DNA of 64,000 nucleotides. It comes from Telopea speciosissima. Taxonomy: Eukaryota; Streptophyta; Magnoliopsida; Proteales; Proteaceae. The notes beneath the pieces were generated by a model. The model was not told where the DNA came from. It made no database searches and saw only the letters and a list, made by a program, of their open reading frames with translations. The translations under genes were made by a program, and so were the position numbers. The first letter of the stretch is position 1. The number at the start of each line of letters is the position of its first letter. Shown in pieces: positions 35,813 through 46,400 of this stretch. The DNA is taken from assembly GCF_018873765.1 (NCBI RefSeq), contig NC_057918.1, forward strand, positions 13,152,862 to 13,216,861. Direction: 5' to 3'.

Positions 35813-36826
35813 TGTTATACTAGGCATATACTGTAAGACAAAGCAGATATACAGAAATAGAGAAATACCTGTTATCGCACACCAGTTGCAGAGTGAAATG
35901 AACCAGAAAGGAAGAAGCACGGACAATCGAGTTGAGTCGTATCTGTAAGATACTTTCCTTAAGGATTTAGATGCCCCCTCTTCTGCAACGGGGTTGACCT
36001 TGCACCTTACCCTCCAAGATAAATACAACTCCTAAACGTATAGGTTGCAGAACCTAATACGAGTACCAAGGATATCAAACGGCTATACAACCCTCTTATT
36101 ACTTAAACGAAAATACAGTATCTGTCTCTGGAACGGACTGTTGCAGGGACAATACGTCTCTGTTGTCTATATCAAAAACAGGCATGACATGGTGTATATA
36201 TATAATACTGGAGTACCCTTTCATGAAGGGATACATCCGTATGAATACAGGTGATATACGTACAGGGGTGTAACCCTTACATGGGAGGTGTGACCGTATG
36301 TATACCTCCACGTACAGGGAGGGGGTGTAACTATTCATATATATGTACGAATAGACAAGTGTGATTCAACCGTATAGATGAACCACGGGTGAACCAAATC
36401 GAGTTTTAAACAAAACATTAAAACTCCTATAAGGTTTTGTCCACACCCACACCTCGACCTCGACCTCGGCCACGGCCCGGCTCGGCTCGGTGCGCGCGCG
36501 CGAGATTCAAAAGCACCCCAAGGACCCCCCACACACTAGAGAGTAGGGTGTCTTCCTCTCCAAAAGGCTCACACCTTAAGGAAACAATCCTATATATATA
36601 CCCCTCAAGTAACTCTCCCACAACCAATGTGGGACTATTCTTGAGCTCAATTCTAGCCTCTTGCACACAAGAGAGTACAACCAATTTCAAACAAAATAGA
36701 GGAGGGAAACAAAAGAAGAGGGAATGAAACAAAACACAATTTTGAAACTTTGACACACACTTGAAAAAGTGCTTTTTGAAACAAGTGCTTTGACCCAAAG
36801 TGCTTCTATAAAATAATAATACAACA
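35813..36826 (-). repeat. 5' LTR of the copia element
   Basis: A 1014 bp repeat, the upstream LTR in the element's own orientation. Near-identity to the 3' LTR is the basis for calling the insertion recent. The gag region begins very close to its inner edge. Confidence 0.95.
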
Positions 36827-36831
36827 TAAAG

Positions 36832-38420
36832 CCCCCATGGATGTAGCAGATCTTCTTGTCAGTGATGTTGGATTCACAATGAGACAATGGAGTTACTGAA
36901 ATGGGAGTGTTTATAATCTGAAACCAGATCCTTGTATTATATTTTTACTCTTTTGCTTTGTATACTGCATAGTAATTAATTACAGGAATTAATTAGGTCT
37001 TAAGCTAATTTGTTCATTTATTGTAGTAATTTATTACAGGAATTAACCTCTCATACATGCCCACTTTAAATATTAGCAAATTGACTCATGATGCATCTAT
37101 TTTGACTATTAGATAAAGAAGTCATGGTCTATATTATCCACATGTCAAATTTCAGAGTATAATTCAATCAAATACCCCGTGCATATTGGCATGTATGCCC
37201 ATTCACATCTATGGTAATCCAACCATTACGACGCACTCTTCCATAGCCTTAGATCTTCAAAGCTTAGTTTTTCACATGGCAAACTCTAATAAAGTTGAAA
37301 CTTGACATGTGAGTAAGTGACCTAAGGGATCTACATGCCCGCAAAATTGATTGTGATGTGTGAATGACACCCCTATAGGTATAGGTGTTTTTTTTGGGGG
37401 AGGGGGGGTTATGAGTGTATTTTCCCAAAAGTTCTTTAAGTTTTGGGTATAAATGGGGTTTCAAAATAATTTGAAAGTGACTTATCATTATGTCATTATA
37501 AAAAATCGTTATTATCTTACACATATTTTTCAAGCACACATGGGAAATGACATAATTTACTCTCATTGGAAATAATGTGTTATACCAAAAGGACAAAAAA
37601 ATAAGGCTACAAATTATTTGACACCTTAAAGGATGTCAATAAGAAAGATGCCAATAAGAAAATCTCTATATAGATATAGGGGACAAGACTCATACACAGG
37701 AGATTCCCTCCATCGAGCCTATTTTATAGGGGGTGGAGGATTTTCGATTATTTCAGTTGGGCATTTATGTCGATCCGTGGGACAAAAAAGTAAGATTACA
37801 ACTTTTTAGTTCACCTACTTAGTGACAACAAATGCACCCAAAATGTCAAATAATTTGTAATTTTACTTTTTCCCCCATTTTGGTAGGATACAATTTTTTT
37901 TCTAATGATAATAATTGTGTCATTTCATACGTGAAAAATATGCATGACAATGACACGCTTTTGATAATGACATAATGATACGCCATTTTCAATTTATTTT
38001 TAAAAACCCTTTAAAAAAATATGTATGACAATGACACTTTTTTTATAATGACATAATGATGTCACTTTCAATTTATTTTTAAAAACCCTTTTATACCCCT
38101 ATCTTAAAAACCATCTGATAATTAACATGGGGCAATTGAAAGGTGTTAGGTTCTAAATACTGGTATAGAGGTGTCATTCAGACACTTCTTTATTTTATTT
38201 TCTAATAGACATGCATGTATTTGTAATATGAATCTCTTGTGTACTACTAGATTGGCCAGCAGGAGTAGAACCGAAGGGTTTATTCTTCTAATTTGGATTC
38301 TATGATTCCAAATGTGTTCAAATTCACTGGGATTTAACATTAATGACACTGTACCATCATATTTGGGGTGGGAGGGGGGGTATTTGTCCATTTTTGTATT
38401 CCTATTTGTAATCAGGCTTG
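36832..38420. other. spacer downstream of the DYW PPR gene
   Basis: No gene. It holds a G-tract near 37400, AT-rich sequence with TGACATAATGA words, and an ~81 bp tandem repeat listed separately. The 3' untranslated part of the PPR gene on the minus strand must lie at its right edge. Confidence 0.5.
37939..38098. repeat. ~81 bp tandem repeat, two copies
   Basis: The units start TATGCATGACAATGACAC (37939) and TATGTATGACAATGACAC (38020). Both continue through ATAATGACATAATGAT and CAATTTATTTTTAAAAACCC. Confidence 0.8.
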
Positions 38421-41042
38421 TTACCAATAATCTCTACAAGAGCAACTCCCATTTATTAAATGATGGAACCGATTCAAATCTCTCATGATGATCTCTCTAC
38501 CTGTGATCTTGGACACAAATTTTGCAAAAATATGGCAGTCCACGCAAACACGAAGGTTCTTTGAGATGCGTATTGTTGTCCCCGCAGCAGAGCTGATAAC
38601 TCCAAATGCAATTGCCAGCTTCTCACTGTGACTCTTAACATTGTTGCTCCTGGGTCCTAGGCTTGTACCATGGATTGCAGCATCCAAAAGATAACCTTGT
38701 TCTTGAGCTAAAGTTATGAGATTTTCCAAAGACCTATATATTTCCTTTGTTTGTGGATGGAATGTATCTCCTGCTCCAAATCTGTAGATCCTTCTATTTA
38801 TCTCAATTGTACTGTATCCAGGAACCTTCCTCAGACCAACATGTTTCATTATTGATCTTACCTTCCCAAACTCATCCCACTTTTCTTCCTCAGCATATAT
38901 ATTAGATAGTAATATATAATGCCCTGAATTAAATTTTTCTAGATCCAAGAGGTTTTCCTCAATGCTTCTGATGAGGTCTATTCTGTGATGAATACGACAT
39001 CCATTTAGAAGAGCACCCCAAATACTTGCATTTGCAGGAACTGGCATTGATTTGATGAATCCAAATGCTCCATCAAAATCACCGGCTCTGCTTAGAAGAT
39101 CAACCATACAAGCATAATGATCCAAGCTGGGCTCCATGCCGAAATCTCGAATCAAATTAAAATAGGATTTCCCCTTTTCCACAGATCCCGCATGACTACA
39201 GGCTGATAGAATATTCATGAAGGTTATTTCATTTGGTTTTATTGCTGAATCTACCATTTTGGTGAAGAGGGAAATTGCAGAATCAATGTGACCATGCATT
39301 CCATAGCCACCTATCATTGCACTCCATGATACCACAGTCCCATCTAACATGTCATCAAAGACTCTTTGAGCCATCTGAAGATCACCACATTTTGCATACA
39401 TGTCTGTGAGAGCCGTTTCAACATGAGAATCTTTCTCCACACCATAGATTATGAGCTTATGATGGATCCATTTTCCCTTTTCTAGATAACCCAACTGTGA
39501 ACAAGCTTGAATTACATTTAAGAAGGTCACCTTATCCATACTAAGACCTTTGGAATGCATGCAATCAAATAGCCCTATTGCTTCTACTGAATAACCATTT
39601 TGAGCAAATCCACCAACCATGGAGTTCCATGTTACAATGCTTTTCCTCTGAATGTTGCTGAATATTTTGTATGCAGTGCTCACAGACCCACATTTGGAGT
39701 ACATATCTATGAGAGAGTTCTGGACATATTCATTAGAATCAAAGCCTGTTCTGGCAATATGACAATGGATCTGATCCCCAAGCCGTAAGAAACTGACATT
39801 TCCACATGCTGATAGAGAACTTGCCAGGGTGAACGAGTCTGGAAACAGTCCTTGTGCCAGTAGCTGAATAAAGAGTCTCAATGCCTCCTCTGAGAACCCA
39901 TTCCTAGCATAGACCGTTATAAGTGAATTCCATGAGACTATTTGTTTCTCTTGGATTGCATCAAACACCTTTTGGGAATCTCCAAGCCTCCCGCAACTTG
40001 CATACATATCGATTAGTGCTGGTCCTACAACATCAAAATTAGGGTCTATACCTTGCCTGATAATTGAACCAAACACTGATCTACCCTCTTTGAGCCGAAC
40101 CAACTGAGAACAAGAAAACAGAATACTACTCATGACTACTGAACTGGGTTCCACTCCATACTCCTGCATCTTAACGAAAATGTCTAATGCTTCTTGAAAG
40201 CGGCTACTCTGGTTGTAGGAGGAAACTATTGCTGTCCATGAAACATTATTTCTCTGAGATGCCTTCTCCAAGAGCTTCGCTGCACTATGTAAGTCTGCAC
40301 ATTTGCTGTACATAACAATAAGAGGAGTCTCCAATGAACTGGCATTCTTAATCTCCGTTCTCACTATATAGCCGTGAACTGCCTTAGCTAGTCTTAAAAA
40401 CCCCAAGTCGGCACAAGCTTCAGTTACACCAAGCATCACAACGGAATCCGGTTTGATGCCTTGGTAGACCATCCTATGGAACATCTCCAACCCCTTGAAG
40501 GGTTGTCCATCCCGAACATAACTGGAGATGATCGAACTCCAACAAACCACATCTCTTGTAGACATATTATCGAATATTACACGAGCAGCTTCCAATTCTC
40601 CTCTTTCTCCATACATAGAAAGCAACGCAGTCTCCACAAAGCCATCAGAGTCAAACCCACTTTTAATGATATTCCCATGGATCTTACCACCCACACCCAC
40701 ATCACCAAGACCTGAACAAGCTCTAAGAAGAGATGGAAGCAAGACACTACTAATTTGGGCTCGCTGATACAGCATTTCATGATAGAGTGTAATGGCTTCT
40801 TTAAAGTAGAGATTCCATACGTAGCTCTTTATCAGTACACCCCACATAAAAGAATCTGGTTGTGAGAAGGTATCAAAGACCAGTCTAGCAGATTCGAGGC
40901 TACCCATACTGGCATAAGATTCAATTAATTTGGTGGAAACAAGTGCGTCTCTGTCAAGCCCAGTGATTAAGAGATGGGCGTGGAGTTGAAACAGCATTCT
41001 TGGGGTGGTGCAGGATCTGAAGAGGGGCATATAAAGTGTCAT
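38421..41042 (-). CDS. DYW-class pentatricopeptide repeat protein
   Basis: An intronless frame of 873 residues. The start (MTLYMPLFRSCTTPRMLFQL) agrees with what I recall of the family, so the first ATG is chosen. About residues 15-690 are PLS repeats (for example SLIDMYSKCGSV, SIVTWNSMVGGFAQN, TVVSWSAMIGGYGMHG). Then come E and E+ domains (VPGYSTIEINRRIYRFGAGD) and a DYW deaminase domain with the zinc-binding HSEKLA and CVDCH motifs and the terminal SCSCRDYW. DYW proteins carry out C-to-U editing of organelle transcripts; the RNA target is unknown. The closest Arabidopsis relative I recall is At1g69350 (mitochondrial). The DYW domain looks complete here. Confidence 0.93.
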   Translation of the reverse strand: MTLYMPLFRSCTTPRMLFQLHAHLLITGLDRDALVSTKLIESYASMGSLESARLVFDTFSQPDSFMWGVLIKSYVWNLYFKEAITLYHEMLYQRAQISSVLLPSLLRACSGLGDVGVGGKIHGNIIKSGFDSDGFVETALLSMYGERGELEAARVIFDNMSTRDVVCWSSIISSYVRDGQPFKGLEMFHRMVYQGIKPDSVVMLGVTEACADLGFLRLAKAVHGYIVRTEIKNASSLETPLIVMYSKCADLHSAAKLLEKASQRNNVSWTAIVSSYNQSSRFQEALDIFVKMQEYGVEPSSVVMSSILFSCSQLVRLKEGRSVFGSIIRQGIDPNFDVVGPALIDMYASCGRLGDSQKVFDAIQEKQIVSWNSLITVYARNGFSEEALRLFIQLLAQGLFPDSFTLASSLSACGNVSFLRLGDQIHCHIARTGFDSNEYVQNSLIDMYSKCGSVSTAYKIFSNIQRKSIVTWNSMVGGFAQNGYSVEAIGLFDCMHSKGLSMDKVTFLNVIQACSQLGYLEKGKWIHHKLIIYGVEKDSHVETALTDMYAKCGDLQMAQRVFDDMLDGTVVSWSAMIGGYGMHGHIDSAISLFTKMVDSAIKPNEITFMNILSACSHAGSVEKGKSYFNLIRDFGMEPSLDHYACMVDLLSRAGDFDGAFGFIKSMPVPANASIWGALLNGCRIHHRIDLIRSIEENLLDLEKFNSGHYILLSNIYAEEEKWDEFGKVRSIMKHVGLRKVPGYSTIEINRRIYRFGAGDTFHPQTKEIYRSLENLITLAQEQGYLLDAAIHGTSLGPRSNNVKSHSEKLAIAFGVISSAAGTTIRISKNLRVCVDCHIFAKFVSKITGREIIMRDLNRFHHLINGSCSCRDYW

Positions 41043-41714
41043 GGCTGTGTAACTTGGGTTATCTGATCAGAAAGATGGAACCCAAAATCATTTCGATCGA
41101 AAAGGAAAACTGCTCTGTAGATTCCACGATCCCGTCCAATGATCGATTGCATACTTGCGTGAACCTCGAACCAACAGTGCAGAATTATAGTGATTTTGAT
41201 TACAATTCAGATCCTCTACGTGTGCTGCCCGTAACGGTCTTGGGCAGGGATAAGGCGGACAATGCGTGCGATAACGCACAGGCCACTACGCCGTAGACGA
41301 TCACAATCCTTTTGATTATCAGACAGGTGCAAAAAAATAAAAATGAAACTTATTATACCAATGGTTACAAAAAAAAATTGTACTGATTCAATTTTTTGTT
41401 AACAAATGAACAAGGATTTACTTGGATATAGACATAGAAAGTCTTCCGGTTTGTCAGACCTGGAAAGACTCTTTCGGAGAGATAGATTCATCAGTCTATC
41501 AAGTGATTCCGAAGTATAGAAGGTTTGCATCTATGAAGATGTGGAATATCAACGGCTAGATGATAAAACCTCGTGCACCTTAACTATAGAGCTTTACAGT
41601 AACATCCTTGATCGAATGTGTAGAATGGATGGGAGGTGATCCGTAGTAGGTGAGAAAATCACCCATTTGATCGAGTATGCTACTTAAGGTTGGTTGGGAT
41701 GGGGGATGGAACTG

Positions 41715-41984
41715 TAGGGGTGTAAATGAATAGCCGAAATCCGTTTCCATATTCATGCCCATATCCGTTTAGCACTATCCGAATCCGTCCGAAAGCTAAA
41801 CGGATGCGGATACGGATAGGCTATAACTATCCGAAAAACTATATGTACACGTAAACGGATAAAATATCCAATCCGTATCCGTTTAGTACTATCTGAATCC
41901 GTCCGAAAGCTAATCGGATGCGGATGCGGATGCGGATGCAGATATAGCACTGTCCAAGCCAAATCCGATCCGTTTACATCCCTA
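41715..41984. mobile_element. hAT-like MITE with internal CCGTTTAG repeats
   Basis: The termini TAGGGGTGTAAATG (41715-41728) and CGTTTACATCCCTA (41971-41984) are inverted and of the type seen at ends of plant hAT elements. Inside, an ~110 bp module occurs twice: ATCCGTTTAG(C/T)ACTATC, GAATCCGTCCGAAAGCTAA, then GGATGCGGAT. The right module has extra GCGGAT units. No convincing 8 bp target duplication was found. Confidence 0.6.
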
Positions 41985-43279
41985 GATGAGAGGTGACAAC
42001 GGTTACGGTTAGATAGGAAGTGATTCATCCAGTAAAGTACGTTGGGAATGTGGTTTCTAACTTCTATTCATCTCATAAAAAAAAAAAAAACTTCTATTCA
42101 TCTCAACTAGATAAACCCAAACCATACATCATTCAAATTTTAAGCCCTAATTCAATTTATGGTCAACTTTCAACAGCGTATTGATAGGATCTCAGGATTG
42201 CAGTGTTGGTCACGCACCGAATGGGGTCAATCCAGAGTCCAGAGTCCAGACCATTAGATGAAAAGGGCACACGGCCAAACATCCAAGATGTTTCACAATT
42301 TTAAGGTAATCCCATATGAAGAAACTGCTGAAAGTTCTCTTCAATATCAAAATTTTTTGTGTATTCTCAATATCGAAATCTCAGTAGATAGGCACACACT
42401 TGTGCTATTCTCTTTTCACTTCCATCACCAAAATTGCCAAAGAGAATCACCATGACCTCGCATCAAGGCTCTGAGAAAAGGGTCTGAAGACTCTGAACTC
42501 TTAAGGGGTTGGAAGGATCAAAATCACGGGAGGAGCCTGAGTTATTTTTTTGAAAAAAAAAATTTGAAAAGAAGTCAGGGATCAGTTGTATGCGACAGTT
42601 AACATGCCAGAACAAGCTGATAAACAAAGCAGCATGCTACCGAGCGCCCTAACAGATTCTAAACCAAAGAAGCAATGATGAAAAGGCCGTTAGTGCTCCA
42701 TTTGATAGTAGCTCCTACATTTTCTCCCTAGGGCTAATCTTGTTGCTTGTACCTGTAATGATTGGCCAAGCTGCAGCTTTGCTGCTTTGCTGAAAATTTA
42801 AATAACAGTTGAACTCATGGATACTTCATTCATCCAGGCTACATGGTGTAACAGTCGCATCAGCCTTATTTAGGACAAACATAAAATTGCAAACAAAAAA
42901 ATAAACTTAACAGGGTTGGAGCGCATAAGATTTTAAATATACAAATATCTTGATACTATGTAGCCTTGGCTGGTAAATAAAATGTAGAAATATTCTGTCA
43001 ATTTTCAGCATTCACCTCCCAAAAAAATCACTCCCTAGAACTTCTCTCTCTCTCTTCCCCAGCTCCTAGCTTTAATTCAACAATCTTTTTTTTTGTTTTC
43101 TTGCAGAAATTGTCCACCTAGAGGGGAAGATTCCCAGTTCCAAATAGAAGATATTTACACAGCATTATCACGTAGAAGTGAGCTCGGGATAGCGGTTAGG
43201 CTGTATAGTTATATCATTTAATGTCTATTGTCCCAGTTTCCTGCAAGGACGAATAATTTAACAATAAGTAAAAACAAAA
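41985..43279. other. spacer between the DYW PPR gene and CLPF
   Basis: No gene seen. The right part probably contains the 3' untranslated region of CLPF. Confidence 0.5.
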
Positions 43280-43325
43280 CAGAACCTGCAGTAGCAGGAG
43301 CCTCATGCACCGGGACGCTCCTTTA
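43280..43325 (+). mobile_element. 3' fragment of an Au-type SINE
   Basis: CAGAACCTGCAGTAGCAGG followed by AGCCTCATGCACCGGGACG matches only the 3' domain of the SINE copies at 4.8, 13.4 and 18.3 kb. The tRNA-like head is missing, as often happens in 5'-truncated insertions. It is just downstream of the CLPF stop codon, perhaps in its 3' untranslated region. Confidence 0.65.
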
Positions 43326-43405
43326 AAAAAAAAAAAACAAAACGTACTTTTGATCAAGAGATCACGTTGGTAATTTTTTGGACACAGGAAATAAAGCATC
43401 CCACC

Positions 43406-46400
43406 TTAAGAATTCTCCCTACCATCCTCTTCATTTTCTGGATCCATAGGCACTTCATGACGGGGTCTGTTGTACTTCTCACGCAGCTGCTTTATTGGAA
43501 TAAAATCGCCAGCTGTGTCCATTCCATAAAATAGGAAGGAAATATATGGATGATCAAACCTTTTCTGCACAAATTTGGCCATATGAGGTCTTAAGGAAGC
43601 TCATAGGAGCATGAACAGAGTACCTGAGGACTTTTACTAACCTTGCCTGGTTGATCAAGGGCTAATAAGTTCTCCTCCGCAACTGCAAACAAGAAAATCA
43701 TTGAGTATCAGGTGATATTCAGATCAGAACCAACGAAATGGCCAGAGTAAACTTTTCACGGAAATGGCATGCACAAAATGAGAAAGGGGTGCTAGGAGCA
43801 TGAGCATCATTTGCAACAGAAACAGATGAGATCCTTCTGTAGGTCCCACAGGCCACAACCATACATTGGTGCGTCCTATTGCAAGAGTGGATCCTTTACA
43901 AGGGTGTCATAAAAGTGCTTAGTATTTACAACATGAAAAAATAAGAACAGGGTAACCAGAAATGTTTAAAAGAACCGGTCTTAGAACTGTAGCCTAAGAG
44001 AGAACTGAGATGCATCGGAGAATATAGTTCATGAGATATACAAATGTTATCTTCCAAAGGAAAGAGAACCGCAGAGTACTTTACCGTAAGCTACAAGCAG
44101 GTTAGGGTCTGCATGTACATCAACCAAAACCTGTGACAAAAGACCTCAAATTGTGAATGCTTTCTTGCACAATGGTAGCTCATTCAGCTCATCTAAGAAA
44201 CTTGGGGAGTTTGTAATGGTTTGGGATTTCTTGCATCCATGTAAAACATAAATCTTATATCAACCAAGTCACTTAATTATTACAACCCATATTGTACTAT
44301 ATTAGCACATAGAGTCAGGAAACATAGATCAGTGTTACCTGCCTCCCTTTGACAACTTCAAAAAAAATTCTGATAGGGAGAAAATTTTGAGGAAGACAGT
44401 GGAGCTGTTTTGAGTTTTGACCTGATAAAATGGCTGATTGGACCCGTGACGCAACTTTTCAATACGTGCAGTCTCCATCCACGAACTAGATTCACAGCAC
44501 AAAGGATCCATTCCACAAACAACAGCTTGATAGCCTGAAAAGCCATGATCTCAAGTTCTCAATGGCTTATTAACCAGGAAAAGAACTGTCTTCTCATTCA
44601 TTTAGTGAATAAGAGCACGAATCAAATATAAAAAGAATTATTTTTCTCATTCATTTAGCGAATAAGAACAAGCAAATATATGTAATTCCTCCCAGTCCAT
44701 CTTTTCTCTCGTTACTTTTTTTTTAATGCACTTACATCCGTGCCCTCATCACCGTCTTCCAAAACAAACCTTCTTGCTCAAGAACTACACTCCACACCCT
44801 ACAAACCCACAGACAAACACAGAAAACTAGAAGTAACGCTGCAGTAGGAATGGAATTAGATACCAAATATCTTATGCTTCACTTTCTGACCCAGACGAAA
44901 TGCATACTGGGCAATTTCATATACTAATGCTTTTGCTGAAGCAGCCAGGGATTCTGCCTCCAGTTTAGATATTTCATCACGCAATTCAGCTGCTAAAGCA
45001 TAGTTCTCAGTCTCAATTGCTTTCTGCATGTCTGCACTGGAAAAACAAAAAAAAACCCAGAGGCATGGTGATCTAACAAGATTTGACAAGACCTTATTAC
45101 TAGCAAGGGAGGCAATCTCAAGTTCGACTACCATATAAACTCTGAATTTAGAAGTAACACTAACCATCTAACACCTCAAATAAATAAGCACCCACTTTTG
45201 CCTAATTGAGGATTATACAAAGTCACATGATTCAAATCTTAAAAGCTACTTGTAGATAAAAGGATGGCATGACGCAAGCCTCACCGCAGACGCAGAATAC
45301 TTATGCCCTTATCTTGTGCTTCACTCTTTGAGGTCAATCCCTTTTTATCTTCTTGTTGCTTGATGACCTCTGCTTCAACCTTTCACAAGGAGAATATACT
45401 AAGAATGCAATGACATTGTATGTTTCGTTCTCAAGGAAACCATGTAACTAAGATGTGGACATGTGAGTTGGAGACGGACATGGACTTGCAATGTTATACA
45501 TGACTTCAAAAAAACCCAACAAGGACATCCATCTCCACATCTATATAAGTGCATATGAGCATTAACATACATTTAACATTCACTTATTACATTTATGTTC
45601 ATCAAATGGCAAAGAAAAAAACAAACATTTGAGGGGAGGGGGAAAAAGAAAGATAAAGCCTAAAGCCTTGGGAAAATTACTGCAGAATATACAGTGTGAG
45701 ATATGTTAAGTTGTAAAGTAGTACCGGTAGTGGTATTCTTGGTATTCTTTTAGTTAGTAGGGTTAAGTAGGGGCAGCAGTGTAATTTCATATATTTTGCA
45801 TTAATAAAAAAACCCTACTACTACTAGAGAGGTAATTCCATTCTCTCTATTGGTAGCTCTGTTATCCCCATTCTCTCTTTTTTAGGTTTCTTCTTATTGT
45901 GGTTTGCAGCAACCAATGCTGCCCCGTCTTACCTGAAACCCTAGTTAGAAGAATATGAAGAACAAGGGTTTTGTATGTTTTTGAAGTCTACTGCCTACAT
46001 CAATGTGCTTCTGTTGCTTATCCTTAAGGATTGATTTCTACACCTAACCCTTATTGCGCAAGAGATTCTTTAACCTGCACAGAAGGTTTTCTCTCCATAT
46101 GCAGGGGTTTTCTTTCCCTGTGAGGCTGTGACTGATATTTAACGTGTTTGCTAGATTTCTCCTCCTGTGGACTACATATGATGATTTGTTCAGTATATGG
46201 AAGTGAGATCTTCTATTTTCTTGATCATCATATCACTTTTCTATGTTCTTGAGAAACCCTAATTTTGGAAGATTTTTTCAAGAAACCCTAACCCTCTTAT
46301 TTTAAGTTCTCTGGTTACCCGTACATGGCACTTTCTGTCTCTCTCCTGGTTTTTTTTTATCAGATCACTATTATTATTGATGTTGGTTTTGCCCTGTGGA

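Larger units (their letters stand above)
30215..36826 (-). mobile_element. Ty1/copia LTR retrotransposon, structurally full-length, young
   Basis: Two LTRs of about 1.0 kb bound a 6.6 kb element on the minus strand, flanked by the perfect 5 bp target duplication TAAAG (30210-30214 and 36827-36831). The internal order is gag, protease, integrase, reverse transcriptase, RNase H. Integrase ahead of reverse transcriptase is the copia arrangement. A purine-rich tract (GTGGGGGAA) lies next to the 3' LTR. I saw no obvious initiator-methionine primer site beside the 5' LTR. The coding part is split among about four stretches in different frames, so the element appears broken in about three places although its ends are whole. 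The LTRs differ at only about five to eight positions plus a short indel region. That suggests insertion within roughly the last million years, depending on the mutation rate. Confidence 0.95.
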
